A stretch of DNA of 64,000 nucleotides, taken from Sodalis glossinidius str. 'morsitans' (lineage in GTDB: Bacteria; Pseudomonadota; Gammaproteobacteria; Enterobacterales; Enterobacteriaceae). The first letter of the stretch is position 1. The number at the start of each line of letters is the position of its first letter. The notes beneath the pieces are model-generated. The model had not been told where the DNA came from, made no database searches, and worked only from the letters and a program-made list of their open reading frames with translations. The translations under genes were made by a program, and so were the position numbers. Shown here piece by piece: positions 27,207-37,288 of this stretch. The DNA is taken from positions 1,736,001-1,800,000 of the forward strand of contig NC_007712.1 of assembly GCF_000010085.1 (NCBI RefSeq), read 5' to 3'.

Positions 27207-27941
27207 ATGAGTTTAGAAGGTAAAATCGCGTTGGTGACCGGCGCCAGCCGCGGCATCGGCCGCGCAATCGCGGAAATGCTCGCAGCGCGAGGCGCAACGG
27301 TGATTGGTACCGCTACCAGTGAATCGGGTGCTGCCGCCATCAGCGCCTATCTGGGCGATAGCGGCAAAGGAATGGAATTGGACGTTTCGAATAACGCTTC
27401 AATCGACGCTTTTTTAGAAAAAATGCGCGCGGAATTTGGCGACGCGGATATTTTAGTGAATAATGCAGGTATTACGCGTGATAATCTGCTGATGCGCATG
27501 AAAGAAGACGAATGGCAGTCTATTCTTGATACTAATCTGACGTCCGTATTCCGCATGTCGAAAGCGGTAATGCGGGCCATGATGAAAAAGCGCTATGGCA
27601 GAATAATTACCATCGGTTCTGTTGTGGGCGCCATTGGTAATGCCGGGCAGGCAAATTATGCTGCCGCCAAGGCGGGCCTGGTAGGGTTTAGTAAATCGCT
27701 GGCCCGTGAAGTCGCCTCGCGCGGCATTACGGTCAACGTGGTAGCGCCGGGATTTATCGCGACCGATATGACCGAAGCGTTGACAGATGAGCATCGTGCG
27801 GGCATTTTGTCCCAGATTCCGGCAAACCGTCTTGGCTATCCGAAAGAAATCGCCATTGCTGTCGCTTTTTTCGCCTCTGAGGAGGCAGCATATATTACCG
27901 GCGAAACAATACATGTCAATGGCGGCATGTATATGCTGTAA
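27207..27941 (+). CDS. fabG: 3-oxoacyl-ACP reductase
   Basis: NADPH-dependent short-chain dehydrogenase that reduces 3-oxoacyl-ACP. 244 residues from ATG 27207, the E. coli length; GGGG lies 6 bp upstream, and an in-frame TTG-type start four codons earlier is less likely. The Rossmann motif TGASRGIGRAIAE, NNAGITRDNLL, the catalytic Ser in ITIGSVVG, YAAAKAG (Tyr-x-x-x-Lys) and the C-terminal AYITGETIHVNGGMYM are intact. Confidence 0.97.
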   Translation: MSLEGKIALVTGASRGIGRAIAEMLAARGATVIGTATSESGAAAISAYLGDSGKGMELDVSNNASIDAFLEKMRAEFGDADILVNNAGITRDNLLMRMKEDEWQSILDTNLTSVFRMSKAVMRAMMKKRYGRIITIGSVVGAIGNAGQANYAAAKAGLVGFSKSLAREVASRGITVNVVAPGFIATDMTEALTDEHRAGILSQIPANRLGYPKEIAIAVAFFASEEAAYITGETIHVNGGMYML

Positions 27942-28095
27942 AAAGCACGAAAATCATTTGCGTTATTTGTGGTAAAAACCGCAAAATAGCATAAAATCGT
28001 GGTTCGACCAGCCGGGATTGAGTTGCATCTTTTTCAACATTTTATACACTACGAAAACCATCGCGTAAGCGAGTTTTGATAGGAAATTTAAGAGT

Positions 28096-28332
28096 ATGAG
28101 CACTATCGAAGAAAGCGTTAAGGCAATCATTGCTGAGCAACTGGGCGTTAAGAAAGAAGAAGTCGTTAATAATGCTTCTTTCGTTGACGACCTCGGCGCT
28201 GACTCTCTTGACACCGTTGAGCTGGTTATGGCGCTGGAAGAAGAGTTCGATACCGAAATTCCGGACGAGGAAGCTGAAAAAATCACTACTGTTCAGGCAG
28301 CAATTGATTTTATTCAGGCAAGCCAGCAGTAA
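28096..28332 (+). CDS. acpP: acyl carrier protein
   Basis: 78 residues, almost identical to E. coli ACP. The 4'-phosphopantetheine attachment Ser is residue 37 in GADSLDTVELVM. Very acidic helices (EEEFDTEIPDEEAEKI) and the end IDFIQASQQ. AAATTTAAGAG lies upstream of the ATG. The 155-bp gap after fabG probably holds its own promoter, since ACP is made in great excess; the terminator after it sets it apart from fabF. Confidence 0.98.
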   Translation: MSTIEESVKAIIAEQLGVKKEEVVNNASFVDDLGADSLDTVELVMALEEEFDTEIPDEEAEKITTVQAAIDFIQASQQ

Positions 28333-28343
28333 GCGAACATCCC

Positions 28344-28373
28344 TAGGCGGTCACTCGACCGCCTAAGTTTTTT
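28344..28373 (+). terminator. terminator after acpP
   Basis: A perfect 9-bp stem TAGGCGGTC/GACCGCCTA with an ACTC loop, then AGTTTTTT, 12 bp after the acpP stop. It probably reduces read-through into fabF. Confidence 0.9.
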
Positions 28374-28413
28374 AGTCCCACAGTAAACTATTTTCCCTCC
28401 CTGGAGGACAAAC

Positions 28414-29655
28414 GTGTCTAAGCGTCAAGTAGTTGTGACCGGACTTGGCATGTTGTCTCCTGTCGGCAATACCGTAGAATCTACGTGGAGCGTGCTCCTT
28501 GCCGGACAGAGTGGCATCGGCCTGATCGACCATTTTGATACTACTGCCTATGCAACACGTTTTGCAGGCTTAGTTAAAAATTTTAATTCTGAAGATTATC
28601 TGTCGCGTAAAGAAGCTCGCAAGATGGATGCCTTCATCCAGTATGGCGTTGCTGCAGGCCTCCAGGCAATGCAGGACTCCGGCTTGGTCGTGACTGAAGA
28701 CAATGCCAATCGTATCGGTGCGGCCATCGGTTCGGGTATTGGCGGCCTCGGGTTGATTGAAGAGAATCATACCGCGCTGGTCAACGGTGGACCGCGTAAA
28801 ATCAGTCCGTTTTTCGTGCCCTCGACCATCGTCAATATGGTGGCCGGTCATTTGTCCATCATGTGCGGCCTGCGTGGCCCCAGCATTTCCATTGCCACCG
28901 CCTGTACTACCGGGGTGCATAATATCGGACATGCGGCGCGTATTATCGCTTATGACGATGCGGACGTCATGCTGGCAGGGGGCGCCGAAAAAGGCAGCAC
29001 GCCGCTTGGCGTCGGCGGCTTTGGCGCTGCACGGGCGTTGTCGACCCGCAACGAGAGCCCTGAGACCGCAAGCCGGCCCTGGGATCGCGATCGTGATGGT
29101 TTCGTGCTGGGCGACGGCGCGGGCGTCATGGTGCTGGAGGAGTACGAGCACGCCAAACGGCGCGGCGCGAAAATTTACGCCGAAGTGGTCGGGTTTGGCA
29201 TGAGCAGCGATGCTTACCATATGACCTCGCCGCCGGACGACGGCGCTGGCGCCGCGCGCTCAATGATCAATGCGCTGCGTGATGCGGGCATAACGCCGGC
29301 ACAGGTCGCCTACATCAATGCGCACGGCACCTCGACGCCCGCCGGCGATAAAGCGGAAACCCAGGCGGTGAAGGCGGTCTTCGCCGAGCATGCGGGCAAA
29401 GTGATGGTAAGTTCGACGAAATCGATGACAGGTCATCTGCTTGGGGCGGCCGGCGCTATCGAGGCGATCTTCAGCGTGTTGGCGTTGCGCGATCAGGCGA
29501 TTCCACCGACCATCAACCTGGATAACCCCGACGAGGGCTGCGATCTGGACTATGTGCCGAAAGAGGCTCGCCAGGTGAAGGGAATGTATTATACCTTGTG
29601 CAACTCGTTCGGCTTTGGCGGTACCAACGGCTCGCTGGTGTTCCGCGCGATATAA
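28414..29655 (+). CDS. fabF: beta-ketoacyl-ACP synthase II
   Basis: Elongating condensing enzyme of fatty acid synthesis, important for temperature control of unsaturated acids in E. coli. 413 residues from a GTG start at 28414 with CTGGAGGAC 8 bp upstream; E. coli fabF also starts with GTG. The catalytic Cys164 is in ATACTTGVHNIG, with His in YINAHGTSTPAGD and in STKSMTGHLLGAAGA. The C-terminus NSFGFGGTNGSLVF is canonical. Confidence 0.97.
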   Translation: MSKRQVVVTGLGMLSPVGNTVESTWSVLLAGQSGIGLIDHFDTTAYATRFAGLVKNFNSEDYLSRKEARKMDAFIQYGVAAGLQAMQDSGLVVTEDNANRIGAAIGSGIGGLGLIEENHTALVNGGPRKISPFFVPSTIVNMVAGHLSIMCGLRGPSISIATACTTGVHNIGHAARIIAYDDADVMLAGGAEKGSTPLGVGGFGAARALSTRNESPETASRPWDRDRDGFVLGDGAGVMVLEEYEHAKRRGAKIYAEVVGFGMSSDAYHMTSPPDDGAGAARSMINALRDAGITPAQVAYINAHGTSTPAGDKAETQAVKAVFAEHAGKVMVSSTKSMTGHLLGAAGAIEAIFSVLALRDQAIPPTINLDNPDEGCDLDYVPKEARQVKGMYYTLCNSFGFGGTNGSLVFRAI

Positions 29656-29671
29656 TCGTAACATGCTGTCT

Positions 29672-29698
29672 AATGGCCCGTTAACGGGCCATTTTTTT
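29672..29698 (+). terminator. terminator after fabF
   Basis: An 8-bp stem ATGGCCCG/CGGGCCAT around TTAA, followed by seven T, 17 bp after the fabF stop. Confidence 0.92.
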
Positions 29699-29729
29699 AC
29701 TATCCTGCGACCGGCCCACAGGAGGCGAA

Positions 29730-30527
29730 ATGTATTGGATCAACGGGATTCCGCAGGCACAATTGCCGCCCACCGATCGTACGATACATTTTGGCGACGG
29801 TTTTTTCACCACCGCCCGGGTGCTGGATGGCGATATCCCCTTGTTGGCCTGGCATCTCGAACGACTGGACTTGGCGGCGCAGCGGTTACTGTTCGCGCCA
29901 TTCGATGCCGACGCCCTGCGCCGGGAAATGCTGACGGCGGCAGGGGTCGGCGGCGATGGTGTCCTCAAAGCGTTGATAAGCCGCGGTAGCGGCGGTCGGG
30001 GCTATAGCATTAGCGGCTGTGGCGCGCCGGTGCGTATCGTTTCGCGCTCGCCTGCGCCGGCACATTATCCCCGCTGGCGCCAGGACGGGGTGCGGTTACG
30101 TCAAAGCCCGGTACGTCTGGCGCGAAATCCGCTGCTGGCCGGTATCAAACATAATAATCGGCTTGAGCAGGTGCTGATCCGCGCCCATCTGGAGCGCTAC
30201 GACGCGGATGAAGCGCTGGTGCTGGATAGCGAAGGTGTGGTGGTGGAGTGCGCCAGCGCCAATCTCTTTTGGCGCCGGGGGCAGGACGTGTTTACGCCCG
30301 CGCTGCACTACGCAGGCGTAGCGGGTGTGATGCGTCGTCACGTTATGTCGTTGCTGCAGGCGTTAGGCTATGCGCTCGCTGAGGTCGCCGTCGGTCCCGA
30401 GGATCTGGCTACGGCGGACGAGGTGTTCATCACCAACGCGCTGTTGCCGATAGTGCCGGTCAAAGCGATAGACGAACGGCACTATGCCGATAGAACCCTG
30501 TACTTGCAGCTTTACCCGCTGTGTTGA
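29730..30527 (+). CDS. pabC: aminodeoxychorismate lyase
   Basis: PLP enzyme that cleaves 4-amino-4-deoxychorismate to 4-aminobenzoate and pyruvate in folate synthesis. 265 residues (E. coli 269), class IV aminotransferase fold. Conserved text: INGIPQAQLPPTDRTIHFGDGFFTTARV, SRGSGGRGYS, RNPLLAGIKHNNRLEQVL with the conserved lysine at about 140, DEALVLDSEG and ADEVFITNALLPIVPV. CAGGAGG stands 7 bp before the ATG. Begins the pabC-mltG-tmk-holB-ycfH run. Confidence 0.95.
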   Translation: MYWINGIPQAQLPPTDRTIHFGDGFFTTARVLDGDIPLLAWHLERLDLAAQRLLFAPFDADALRREMLTAAGVGGDGVLKALISRGSGGRGYSISGCGAPVRIVSRSPAPAHYPRWRQDGVRLRQSPVRLARNPLLAGIKHNNRLEQVLIRAHLERYDADEALVLDSEGVVVECASANLFWRRGQDVFTPALHYAGVAGVMRRHVMSLLQALGYALAEVAVGPEDLATADEVFITNALLPIVPVKAIDERHYADRTLYLQLYPLC

Positions 30528-30606
30528 GGGGCGTCGGGCCGAAAAGACGTTATTGTGGCCGCCGTTTGGCAGGCCAGAGAGATTGGAAGGGAAATAAAAG
30601 TAAACG

Positions 30607-31632
30607 ATGAAAATGAAACGGCCTCTGATCATGGTGCCGCTGTTGCTGCTTGGGCTGGCCGTTGGTTGCCTGCTGCGGTTAAAACACTTCGCCGCCGAGC
30701 CCTTGCTACTCAAGCAGGAAACGATTTTTACCCTGCCGGCCGGCACCGGCCGCGACGGCCTGGAAAAGCTGCTGCGCCAGCAGCATTTGGCGCGGCATGT
30801 CGGCTGGCTGCCCTGGCTGATGGAGCTTGAGCCGAAGCTCGCGCCGGTAAAGGCCGGTACCTATCGGCTGAAGCCGGGAATGACGGTGCGTGATCTTCTG
30901 CGGCTGCTGGTTAGTGGCAAAGAAGCGCAGTTTGCCATCCGCTTTATTGAAGGGTCAACGCTTAAAGAATGGCTGGGCATGCTTGCACAGGCTCCCTATC
31001 TGAAACACGAACTGCAGGGCGTCACGCCGCAAACGTTGGCTGCAAAATGGGGGGAACCGGTGGATAGCGTGCTGGAGGGGCAATTCTATCCCGATACCTA
31101 TCTGTATACCGCCAATACCCCCGACAGTGCGATTCTCAAGCGCGCCCACCAGCGCATGAAGACCACGCTGGCGGAAATCTGGAAGGGACGGGCCGAAGGG
31201 TTGCCTTACACGTCGCCGCAGGCGCTGTTGACCATGGCCTCTATCGTTGAGAAAGAAACAGGGGTGAAAGAGGAACGGGCGCGGGTGGCGTCGGTGTTTA
31301 TCAACCGGCTGCGTACCGGGATGAAATTACAGACGGATCCGACGGTGATTTACGGTATGGGCGACGATTTTCGCGGTACGATCACGCGGCAGGATTTAAC
31401 CACGCCAACACCGTATAATACCTATATCATTACCGGGTTGCCGCCGACGCCGATTGCGATGCCCGGCCAGGCTTCCCTCGAAGCCGCCGCGCATCCGGAG
31501 AAGAGCGCCTATCTCTATTTCGTCGCCGATGGGCGCGGCGGCCATATTTTTTCCACCAATCTGGCGAGCCATAACCAGGCGGTGCAGCAATATCGGCAGC
31601 GGCAAAATGCAAAGGAAAACCATGAACAGTAA
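30607..31632 (+). CDS. mltG: endolytic peptidoglycan transglycosylase
   Basis: Membrane-anchored lytic transglycosylase (YceG family) that cuts nascent glycan strands and sets their length. 341 residues (E. coli 340). One N-terminal transmembrane segment ([17 protein letters not shown]), a LysM-like part ([21 protein letters not shown]), then the catalytic YceG domain with the active-site Glu in [11 protein letters not shown] (about 218), [11 protein letters not shown] and [19 protein letters not shown]. Its end overlaps tmk by 11 bp. Confidence 0.95.
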
Positions 31633-32263
31633 ATTCATCGTGATTGAAGGCCTGGAAGGCTCCGGCAAAACCAGCGCCATTGCGCAGGTGGTTGACGTCC
31701 TGCGGGAGCAGGGTATTCGCGATGTCGTTTTTACCCGCGAGCCGGGCGGTACGCCGCTGGCAGAGGCGCTGCGTACGCTTATCAAAGATGGGGTGGGCGA
31801 GGAGCCTGTGACCGACCGTGCAGAACTGCTCATGCTTTACGCCGCGCGGGTACAGCTGGTGGAAGGCGTTATCAAGCCGGCGCTGGCTCGAGGCGCCTGG
31901 GTAGTGGGCGACCGCCACGATCTTTCCTCCCAGGCTTATCAAGGTGGGGGACGCGGTATGGATGCGCGCCTGTTGCAAACCCTGCGTGATGCGGTACTGG
32001 GGGATTTTCGTCCCGATTTGACGCTGTACCTGGATATCCCCCCGGCGCTCGGTTTGGCCCGAGCCCGCGCCCGCGGCGAGCTGGATCGCATCGAGGTGGA
32101 ATCGCTGGCGTTCTTCGACCGCACCCGCGCGCGTTATCAGGCGCTGGCGGCGGCGGACGATCGGATGGTCACCCTTGACGCCAGCCAGCCGCTCGCCGCG
32201 GTGAGCGCCGCGCTTCGTCATCAACTGACGCAATGGTTGCGGGCCCAGGCGCCATCGCCATGA
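31622..32263 (+). CDS. tmk: thymidylate kinase
   Basis: Phosphorylates dTMP to dTDP. 213 residues, as in E. coli. The start is the ATG at 31622 inside the end of mltG; longer upstream readings have no similarity. P-loop [10 protein letters not shown] near residues 9-18, the DR motif [31 protein letters not shown] and the LID region [13 protein letters not shown] are intact. Overlaps holB by 4 bp (ATGA), so translation is coupled. Confidence 0.97.
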
Positions 32264-33258
32264 AATGGTATCCCTGGCTAAACGGCCCCTATCGGCAGAT
32301 CCTGGCGCGCTACCAGCAGGCGAGTGGGCATCATGCTTTGCTGTTGCACAGCCAGCCAGGCAACGGCGAGGCGCCGTTATGCTATGCGCTGAGCCGCTGG
32401 CTGATGTGCCGGCAGCCGGACGGTAGCAAGAGTTGCGGCGTTTGCCACAGCTGCCGGCTGATGATGGCCGGCAACCATCCTGACTTTTATCAGCCGGAGC
32501 CCGAAAAAGGCCGCCAAAGTCTGGGGGTGGATAACATTCGCGCCATTATCGACAGCGTGTATGGCCGCGCCCGTCAGGGCGGGGTAAAAGTGGTATGGCT
32601 GCCCCACGCCGAGCTGCTTACCGAGCAGGCGGCCAACGCGCTATTGAAAACCCTGGAAGAGCCGCCGACCGATACCTATTTTCTGCTGGGCTGCCAGACA
32701 CCATCGCGCCTGTTGCCGACGCTCAGAAGCCGCTGTCTCTATTGGCCGCTGCCGGCCCCGGATGAGGCGCTGGGTCTGCGCTGGTTACGACAGGCGGGTT
32801 TTGACGATCCACTGTCCGCTTGCACCGCGCTGCGGCTGTGCGCTAACGCGCCGCTGGCGGCGGAAGCGTTACTTCAGCCGGGGCGATGGCAGGAGCGGCT
32901 GGCGCTGTGTGCGGCGCTGTACGAGGCCCACGTCAGCGGCGACTTTTTAACGCTCTTGCCTGTGCTGAACTGGTATAAAAAAGATGATGGGCCGCTGTAC
33001 TGGCTACTCAGCCTGCTGACTGATGCGCTGAAATGGCAGCAGGGTGCGCAGGCCTCTCTGGTCAACGCCGACAGAGCGGAGCTGGTGGCCGCGCTGGCCG
33101 CGCGCTGGCCGGCCGGGGTACTGCACGCGCAGTGGCAACTGTGGCTGCAATGCCTGCGCCAGTGGCAGGAGATAAGCGGCGTCAATCGCGAACTCTTGCT
33201 AACCCACTACTTGCTCAATTGGGAGCAGGGAGTAGCGGACGCCCGCGTTTCCTTATGA
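32260..33258 (+). CDS. holB: DNA polymerase III delta' subunit
   Basis: Clamp-loader subunit that helps load the beta sliding clamp. 332 residues from ATG 32260 (E. coli 334). AAA+ fold with the zinc-binding CGVCHSC cluster, [15 protein letters not shown] in place of a working P-loop (typical for delta'), [15 protein letters not shown] and the SRC motif in LRSRCLYW. The C-terminal collar domain is more diverged than the rest. Confidence 0.95.
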
Positions 33259-33278
33259 TGTAGAAAAAAGGTTGAACT

Positions 33279-34073
33279 ATGTTTCTAGTCGATTCCCACT
33301 GCCATCTTGATGGCCTGGATTACCAAACGCTGCACCGGGATGTGGCGGATGTCGCCGACAAGGCCCGCGCGCGCGATGTGAAGTTGATGCTGGCGGTATG
33401 TACTACGCTCCCCGGCTTCCATGCCATGACGGCAATGATAGGCCGCCGCGATGATGTGCTGTTTTCCTGCGGCATCCATCCCCTGAATCTCGATGAGCCT
33501 TACGATTTCGCCGAACTGCGGAGTCTGGCGGCGGGGGAGTGCGTGGTGGCGCTCGGTGAAACTGGCTTGGATTATTATTATCAGCAGGATAACAAGGAGC
33601 AGCAGGCTGTGTTCCGCGAACATATTCGCGTGGGGCGCGCGCTGAATAAGCCGGTAATCGTGCACACCCGCAGCGCGCGCGAAGACACGCTGGCCATTCT
33701 CCGTGAGGAGCAGGCCCATGAATGCGGCGGCGTATTGCACTGTTTCACTGAAGACCGCGCGACGGCCAAAGCGCTGTTGGACCTGGGCTTTTACATCTCG
33801 TTCTCCGGGATTGTCACTTTCCGCAATGCCGAGGCGCTGCGCGAGGCGGCGCGCTTTGTTCCTCTGGATCGGCTACTGGTGGAAACCGACTCTCCCTATC
33901 TGGCGCCGGTGCCTTACCGCGGCAAAGAGAATCAGCCGGCTTACGTGCGTGATGTGGCGGAGTATATGGCGACGCTGAAAGGGGTCTCCCTAACGCAGTT
34001 GGCGGCCGCTACCACCGCCAATTTCGGTCGTTTGTTCCACGTCGACATGCAGCCCTACCTCGATGCCAGCTGA
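33279..34073 (+). CDS. ycfH: TatD-family metal-dependent hydrolase (putative DNase)
   Basis: 264 residues (E. coli YcfH 265). TIM-barrel metallohydrolase with the ligands in FLVDSHCHLDGL, a conserved Glu in VALGETGLDYYY, VIVHTRSARED, LHCFTEDRATA and LVETDSPYLAPVP. Relatives remove nucleotides from DNA 3' ends; the natural substrate of YcfH is not settled. Last gene of the pabC-ycfH run. Confidence 0.93.
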   Translation: MFLVDSHCHLDGLDYQTLHRDVADVADKARARDVKLMLAVCTTLPGFHAMTAMIGRRDDVLFSCGIHPLNLDEPYDFAELRSLAAGECVVALGETGLDYYYQQDNKEQQAVFREHIRVGRALNKPVIVHTRSAREDTLAILREEQAHECGGVLHCFTEDRATAKALLDLGFYISFSGIVTFRNAEALREAARFVPLDRLLVETDSPYLAPVPYRGKENQPAYVRDVAEYMATLKGVSLTQLAAATTANFGRLFHVDMQPYLDAS

Positions 34074-34368
34074 TATAAATTAATTACATTATTATTATAT
34101 AAATATAATTACTATTTCGCACAACTATGCCCGCGTGGACCGGACGGCAAATGTCCGGCAGCGCGGCGCCCGCGCGTGTATCTGCTGTTGCCCGCCATCG
34201 CGCACGTCGTCGTCGTAAATATAGTGACCTGATACAGGTCTACAACGCCGGTTGAGCCCAGGCGCTTTCTTTTTCAGGGTAATAACGTCTATCCACAGGC
34301 TCCAGCGCCGGTTTGCTCCCGGCGCGGTGTCTGATGTACCACGATTCTGATTCAGGAGTGAAAAAATC

Positions 34369-35707
34369 ATGTTGCAGAATGCATTCGCTCACCTGCAAAA
34401 AATCGGTAAATCGCTAATACTGCCGGTGTCTGTGTTGCCCGTCGCCGGCATTTTGCTGGGGGTAGGCTCCGCCGAATTTAGCTGGCTACCGGCCGTTGTC
34501 TCGGATGTCATGGCGGAGGCGGTGGCCTACGGTATTATGGTAAAAACTATCGCCGTCGTGGCGCCGTTAATTCTGCATTTGACCACAGACGAGGTCGCCG
34601 TCAAACATCTGGCGGATACGGGGGTTTGGGGGGGATTATCGCCGGGGCTATCGCTGCGTCGATGTTTAACCGCTTCTACCGCATCAAGCTGCCGGAATAT
34701 CTCGGTTTCTTTGCCGGTGAACGCTTTGTGCCGATTATCTCCGGTCTGTTGGCGATTCTGGTCGGCCTGGCGCTATCGTTTATTTGGCTGCCCATTGGCG
34801 CCGCTATCCGGGATTTTCCCATTGGGCCGCCTACCAGAATCCGATGGTGGCCTTCGCGATTTATGGCGTGGTGGAGCGGGCGCTGGTGCCGTTTAGCCTG
34901 CACCATATCTGGAATGTTCCCTTTCAGATGCAGGTGGGCGAATTCACCAATGCCTCCGGTCAGGTTTTTCATAGTGATATTACTCGTTATATTGCGGGCG
35001 ATCCTACCGCCGGCAAGCTCTCGGGCGGTTTTTTGTTTAAAATGTATGGCCTGCCGGCCGCGGCCATCGCTATTTGGCACACCGCCCGGCCGGAAAACCG
35101 CGCCCGCGTCGGCGGTATCATGATTTCCGCCGCGTTGATCGCCTTTTTGACCGGTATTACCGAGCCAATCGAGTTCTCCTTTATGTTGGTGGCGCCGGTG
35201 TTGTATGTCATTCACGCCTTGCTGGCCGGGCTGGCGTTCCCGTTGTGTATTCTGCTCGGAATGCGCGACGGCACCAGTTTTTCCCATAGGCTAATCGATT
35301 TTGTCGTTTTCAGCGGCAACAGTAGCCGAATCTGGCTGTTTCCGCTGGTGGGGATAGCGTATGGTCTGGTGTATTACAGTCTGTTCCACCTGCTTATCGT
35401 AAAGCTGAATTTAAACACGCCGGGGCGCGATGTCGCGGTCGTTGAGTCGCTATCCCAGAGTGGCAGCGAACGGGCCGCGGCGCTGGTGAGGGCTTTCGGC
35501 GGCAAAGCCAATATCACCAGTCTTGAAGCCTGTATCACCCGGTTGCGCATCAGCGTGGCGGATGTGGCGAAAGTAGATCAGGCCGGTCTGAAACAGTTGG
35601 GCGCCCGGTGTGTGGTCGTGGTAGGTTCCGGCGTACAGGCGATTTTTGGTACCCAATCGGATAATTTGAAAACCGAAATGGATGACTATTTGCGGCAAGC
35701 TGTATAA
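34369..35707 (+). pseudogene. ptsG: glucose PTS permease IIBC, deletion plus two frameshifts
   Basis: The glucose-specific IICB component imports and phosphorylates glucose. The ATG at 34369 gives MLQNAFAHLQKIGKSLILPVSVLPVAGILLGVGSAEFSWLP. After SDVMAEA about 35 residues are missing (the loop and second helix), joining directly to VAYGIMVKTIAVVAPL. A frameshift in a G-rich tract near 34625-34634 and a second near 34805 break the rest; the true text GGIIAGAIAASMFNRFYRIKLPEYLG and then FSHWAAYQNPMVAFAIYG is readable in other frames. From about 34830 to 35707 the frame is open, including HIWNVPFQMQ, GITEPIEFSF and the IIB phosphocysteine region EACITRLRIS. E. coli PtsG is 477 residues. Not functional as an entire permease. 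Confidence 0.96.
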
Positions 35708-35777
35708 CCCGCGCCGGGCATGCAGGCTGCGCCACGGTGAAGCCATGTTCGCCCGAGGCGGCAAATTTTATCCGGCA

Positions 35778-35803
35778 CAAGGAGGCAAACTCCTCCTTGT
35801 TTG
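35778..35803 (+). terminator. possible terminator after ptsG
   Basis: CAAGGAGG and CCTCCTTG form an 8-bp stem around CAAACT, followed only by TTTG. Position fits; the T-run is weak. Confidence 0.4.
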
Positions 35804-35934
35804 CTATGGTTAATACGTCCACGTCGCCACTGTCCGTTTAACGAATTTATTTTAATGATGCGGCCGGTTGAAAAGCAGGGAGCTCCTCACTCATACTCCC
35901 GTTACCAACCAGTCAGGAAACAAGGAACGCCGTC

Positions 35935-36282
35935 ATGGCCGAAGAAAACATTTTCAGTAAAATTATCCGCCGGGAAATTCCCGCTGATATTCTCTATCAG
36001 GACGATTTGGTTACCGCTTTTCGCGACATCAGCCCCAAGGCGCCCAGCCATATTTTGATTGTCACTAACGTACTCATCCCCACTGCCAATGATGTCACTG
36101 CCGACGATGAAGCAGCGCTGGGGCGCTTGTTCACCGTCGCGGCGAAAATCGCCCTACAAGAGGGCATCGACGAGGAGGGCTACCGGTTGATCGTGAATTG
36201 CAACCGTCACGGCGGCCAGGAAGTTTATCATTTGCATATGCATCTTTTGGGCGGTAAACCGCTTGGACCGCTGGTGGCCTGA
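35935..36282 (+). CDS. hinT: HIT-family purine nucleoside phosphoramidase
   Basis: Hydrolyses adenosine phosphoramidates and AMP-lysine-type adducts; in E. coli it also affects D-alanine metabolism. 115 residues (E. coli HinT 119). The catalytic histidine triad is in YHLHMHLLGG near the end, preceded by IFSKIIRREIPADILYQDD and FRDISPKAPSHILIV. The following lipoprotein gene begins 16 bp after its stop. Confidence 0.95.
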   Translation: MAEENIFSKIIRREIPADILYQDDLVTAFRDISPKAPSHILIVTNVLIPTANDVTADDEAALGRLFTVAAKIALQEGIDEEGYRLIVNCNRHGGQEVYHLHMHLLGGKPLGPLVA

Positions 36283-36298
36283 TGCGTTGGGGAAAAAC

Positions 36299-36679
36299 AT
36301 GCGTTTAGCACCCTGGGTAGTGGCGCTATCGCTGCTCGCCGGCTGTAGCGGCAGCAGCGGCGATCCCATCCTGATCATCAATAACCAGCAATCGCTGGTA
36401 ATGGATCCGTCGGTGCTCAGCGCCGGCATTACCGCCGCGCCACCGTCGCTTACTACCGATCGGGGGCGCCTTAGCGCCTATAGTCTCCTCAGTAATGATC
36501 ATCCCGCGCCGGTCACCGTGCATTACCGTTTCTACTGGTACGATGCGCAGGGATTGGATGTTATTCCTTTCGCCGCCACGCGCACGCTTATCGTACCGCC
36601 TAACGGTGAAGCGCGAGTGCAAGCGGTGAATGGTAATCCGGAGGCGAAACACGTCCGTCTCTATTTGTCTTTGCAATAA
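36299..36679 (+). CDS. ycfL: YcfL-type lipoprotein
   Basis: 126 residues from ATG 36299 (E. coli 125). A lipoprotein signal peptide MRLAPWVVALSLLAGCSG with lipobox LLAGC, lipidation at about Cys16. The body has beta-rich text, VHYRFYWYDAQGLDV and a C-terminal EAKHVRLYLSLQ. Function unknown, although it always accompanies lpoB. GGGGAAAA lies upstream of the start. Confidence 0.93.
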   Translation: MRLAPWVVALSLLAGCSGSSGDPILIINNQQSLVMDPSVLSAGITAAPPSLTTDRGRLSAYSLLSNDHPAPVTVHYRFYWYDAQGLDVIPFAATRTLIVPPNGEARVQAVNGNPEAKHVRLYLSLQ

Positions 36680-36700
36680 AGGGTCAACGTCGAGTCTACA

Positions 36701-37288
36701 ATGAAAAAGAGAGCCTTAATCGTCCTCGCGGCGCTGGTACTGGCAAGCTGTACCTCCCGAAAGCCCGCGTCGCCGCCGGCGCCCATCGAACCCGTTCCGC
36801 CCCCGGTTACGGTTTCGGTACAGCCGCCACCGCCGGCCACTAGCGAACCGGTGCCCATGCCGCCAAAAATCAAGACCATAGACTGGCAGGCCAGCCTGTC
36901 GCCTTTGGTGCAGCAGATGCTGGCGGTAGAGGGAATCAACGACGGCAGCGTGCTGCTGGTCAACACCATGAAAAATACCACCAACGGCAGCGTGCAGACC
37001 GGTAAAGCCACGGCGGCGCTCACCCGCCTGATTACGGACGCCGGCGGGAAATTTCAGGTCGTCGGCGCTAACCAATTGAACGCGGCACGCCAGATGCTGG
37101 GACTTTCTGCGGACGACAGTCTGGAATCGCGCAGCAAAGCGGTGGGGCTGGCGCGCTATCTTAACGCGCAATATGTGCTTTATAGCGCCGCCGCCGGCGA
37201 CGTGAAGCAGCCGACGCTCGATCTTCAACTGATGCTGGTGCAAACCGGCGAGATTATCTGGTCCGGTAACGGCGTTGCTCAGGATTGA
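36701..37288 (+). CDS. lpoB: outer-membrane lipoprotein activator of PBP1b
   Basis: Outer-membrane lipoprotein that reaches through the periplasm and activates the peptidoglycan synthase PBP1b. 195 residues (E. coli 213). Signal peptide with lipobox LVLASC, a Pro-rich flexible linker (SPPAPIEPVPPPVTVSVQPP), then the globular domain (DWQASLSPLVQQML, VNTMKNTTNGSVQ, LDLQLMLVQTGEIIWSGNG). The linker is shorter than in E. coli. thiK begins within its last codons. Confidence 0.95.
   Translation: MKKRALIVLAALVLASCTSRKPASPPAPIEPVPPPVTVSVQPPPPATSEPVPMPPKIKTIDWQASLSPLVQQMLAVEGINDGSVLLVNTMKNTTNGSVQTGKATAALTRLITDAGGKFQVVGANQLNAARQMLGLSADDSLESRSKAVGLARYLNAQYVLYSAAAGDVKQPTLDLQLMLVQTGEIIWSGNGVAQD

Noticed and set aside
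34074..34368. Mlc or CRP operators upstream of ptsG
   Set aside because: The AT-rich stretch has no clear match to either consensus; only a loose half-site-like TATTTCGCAC was seen.
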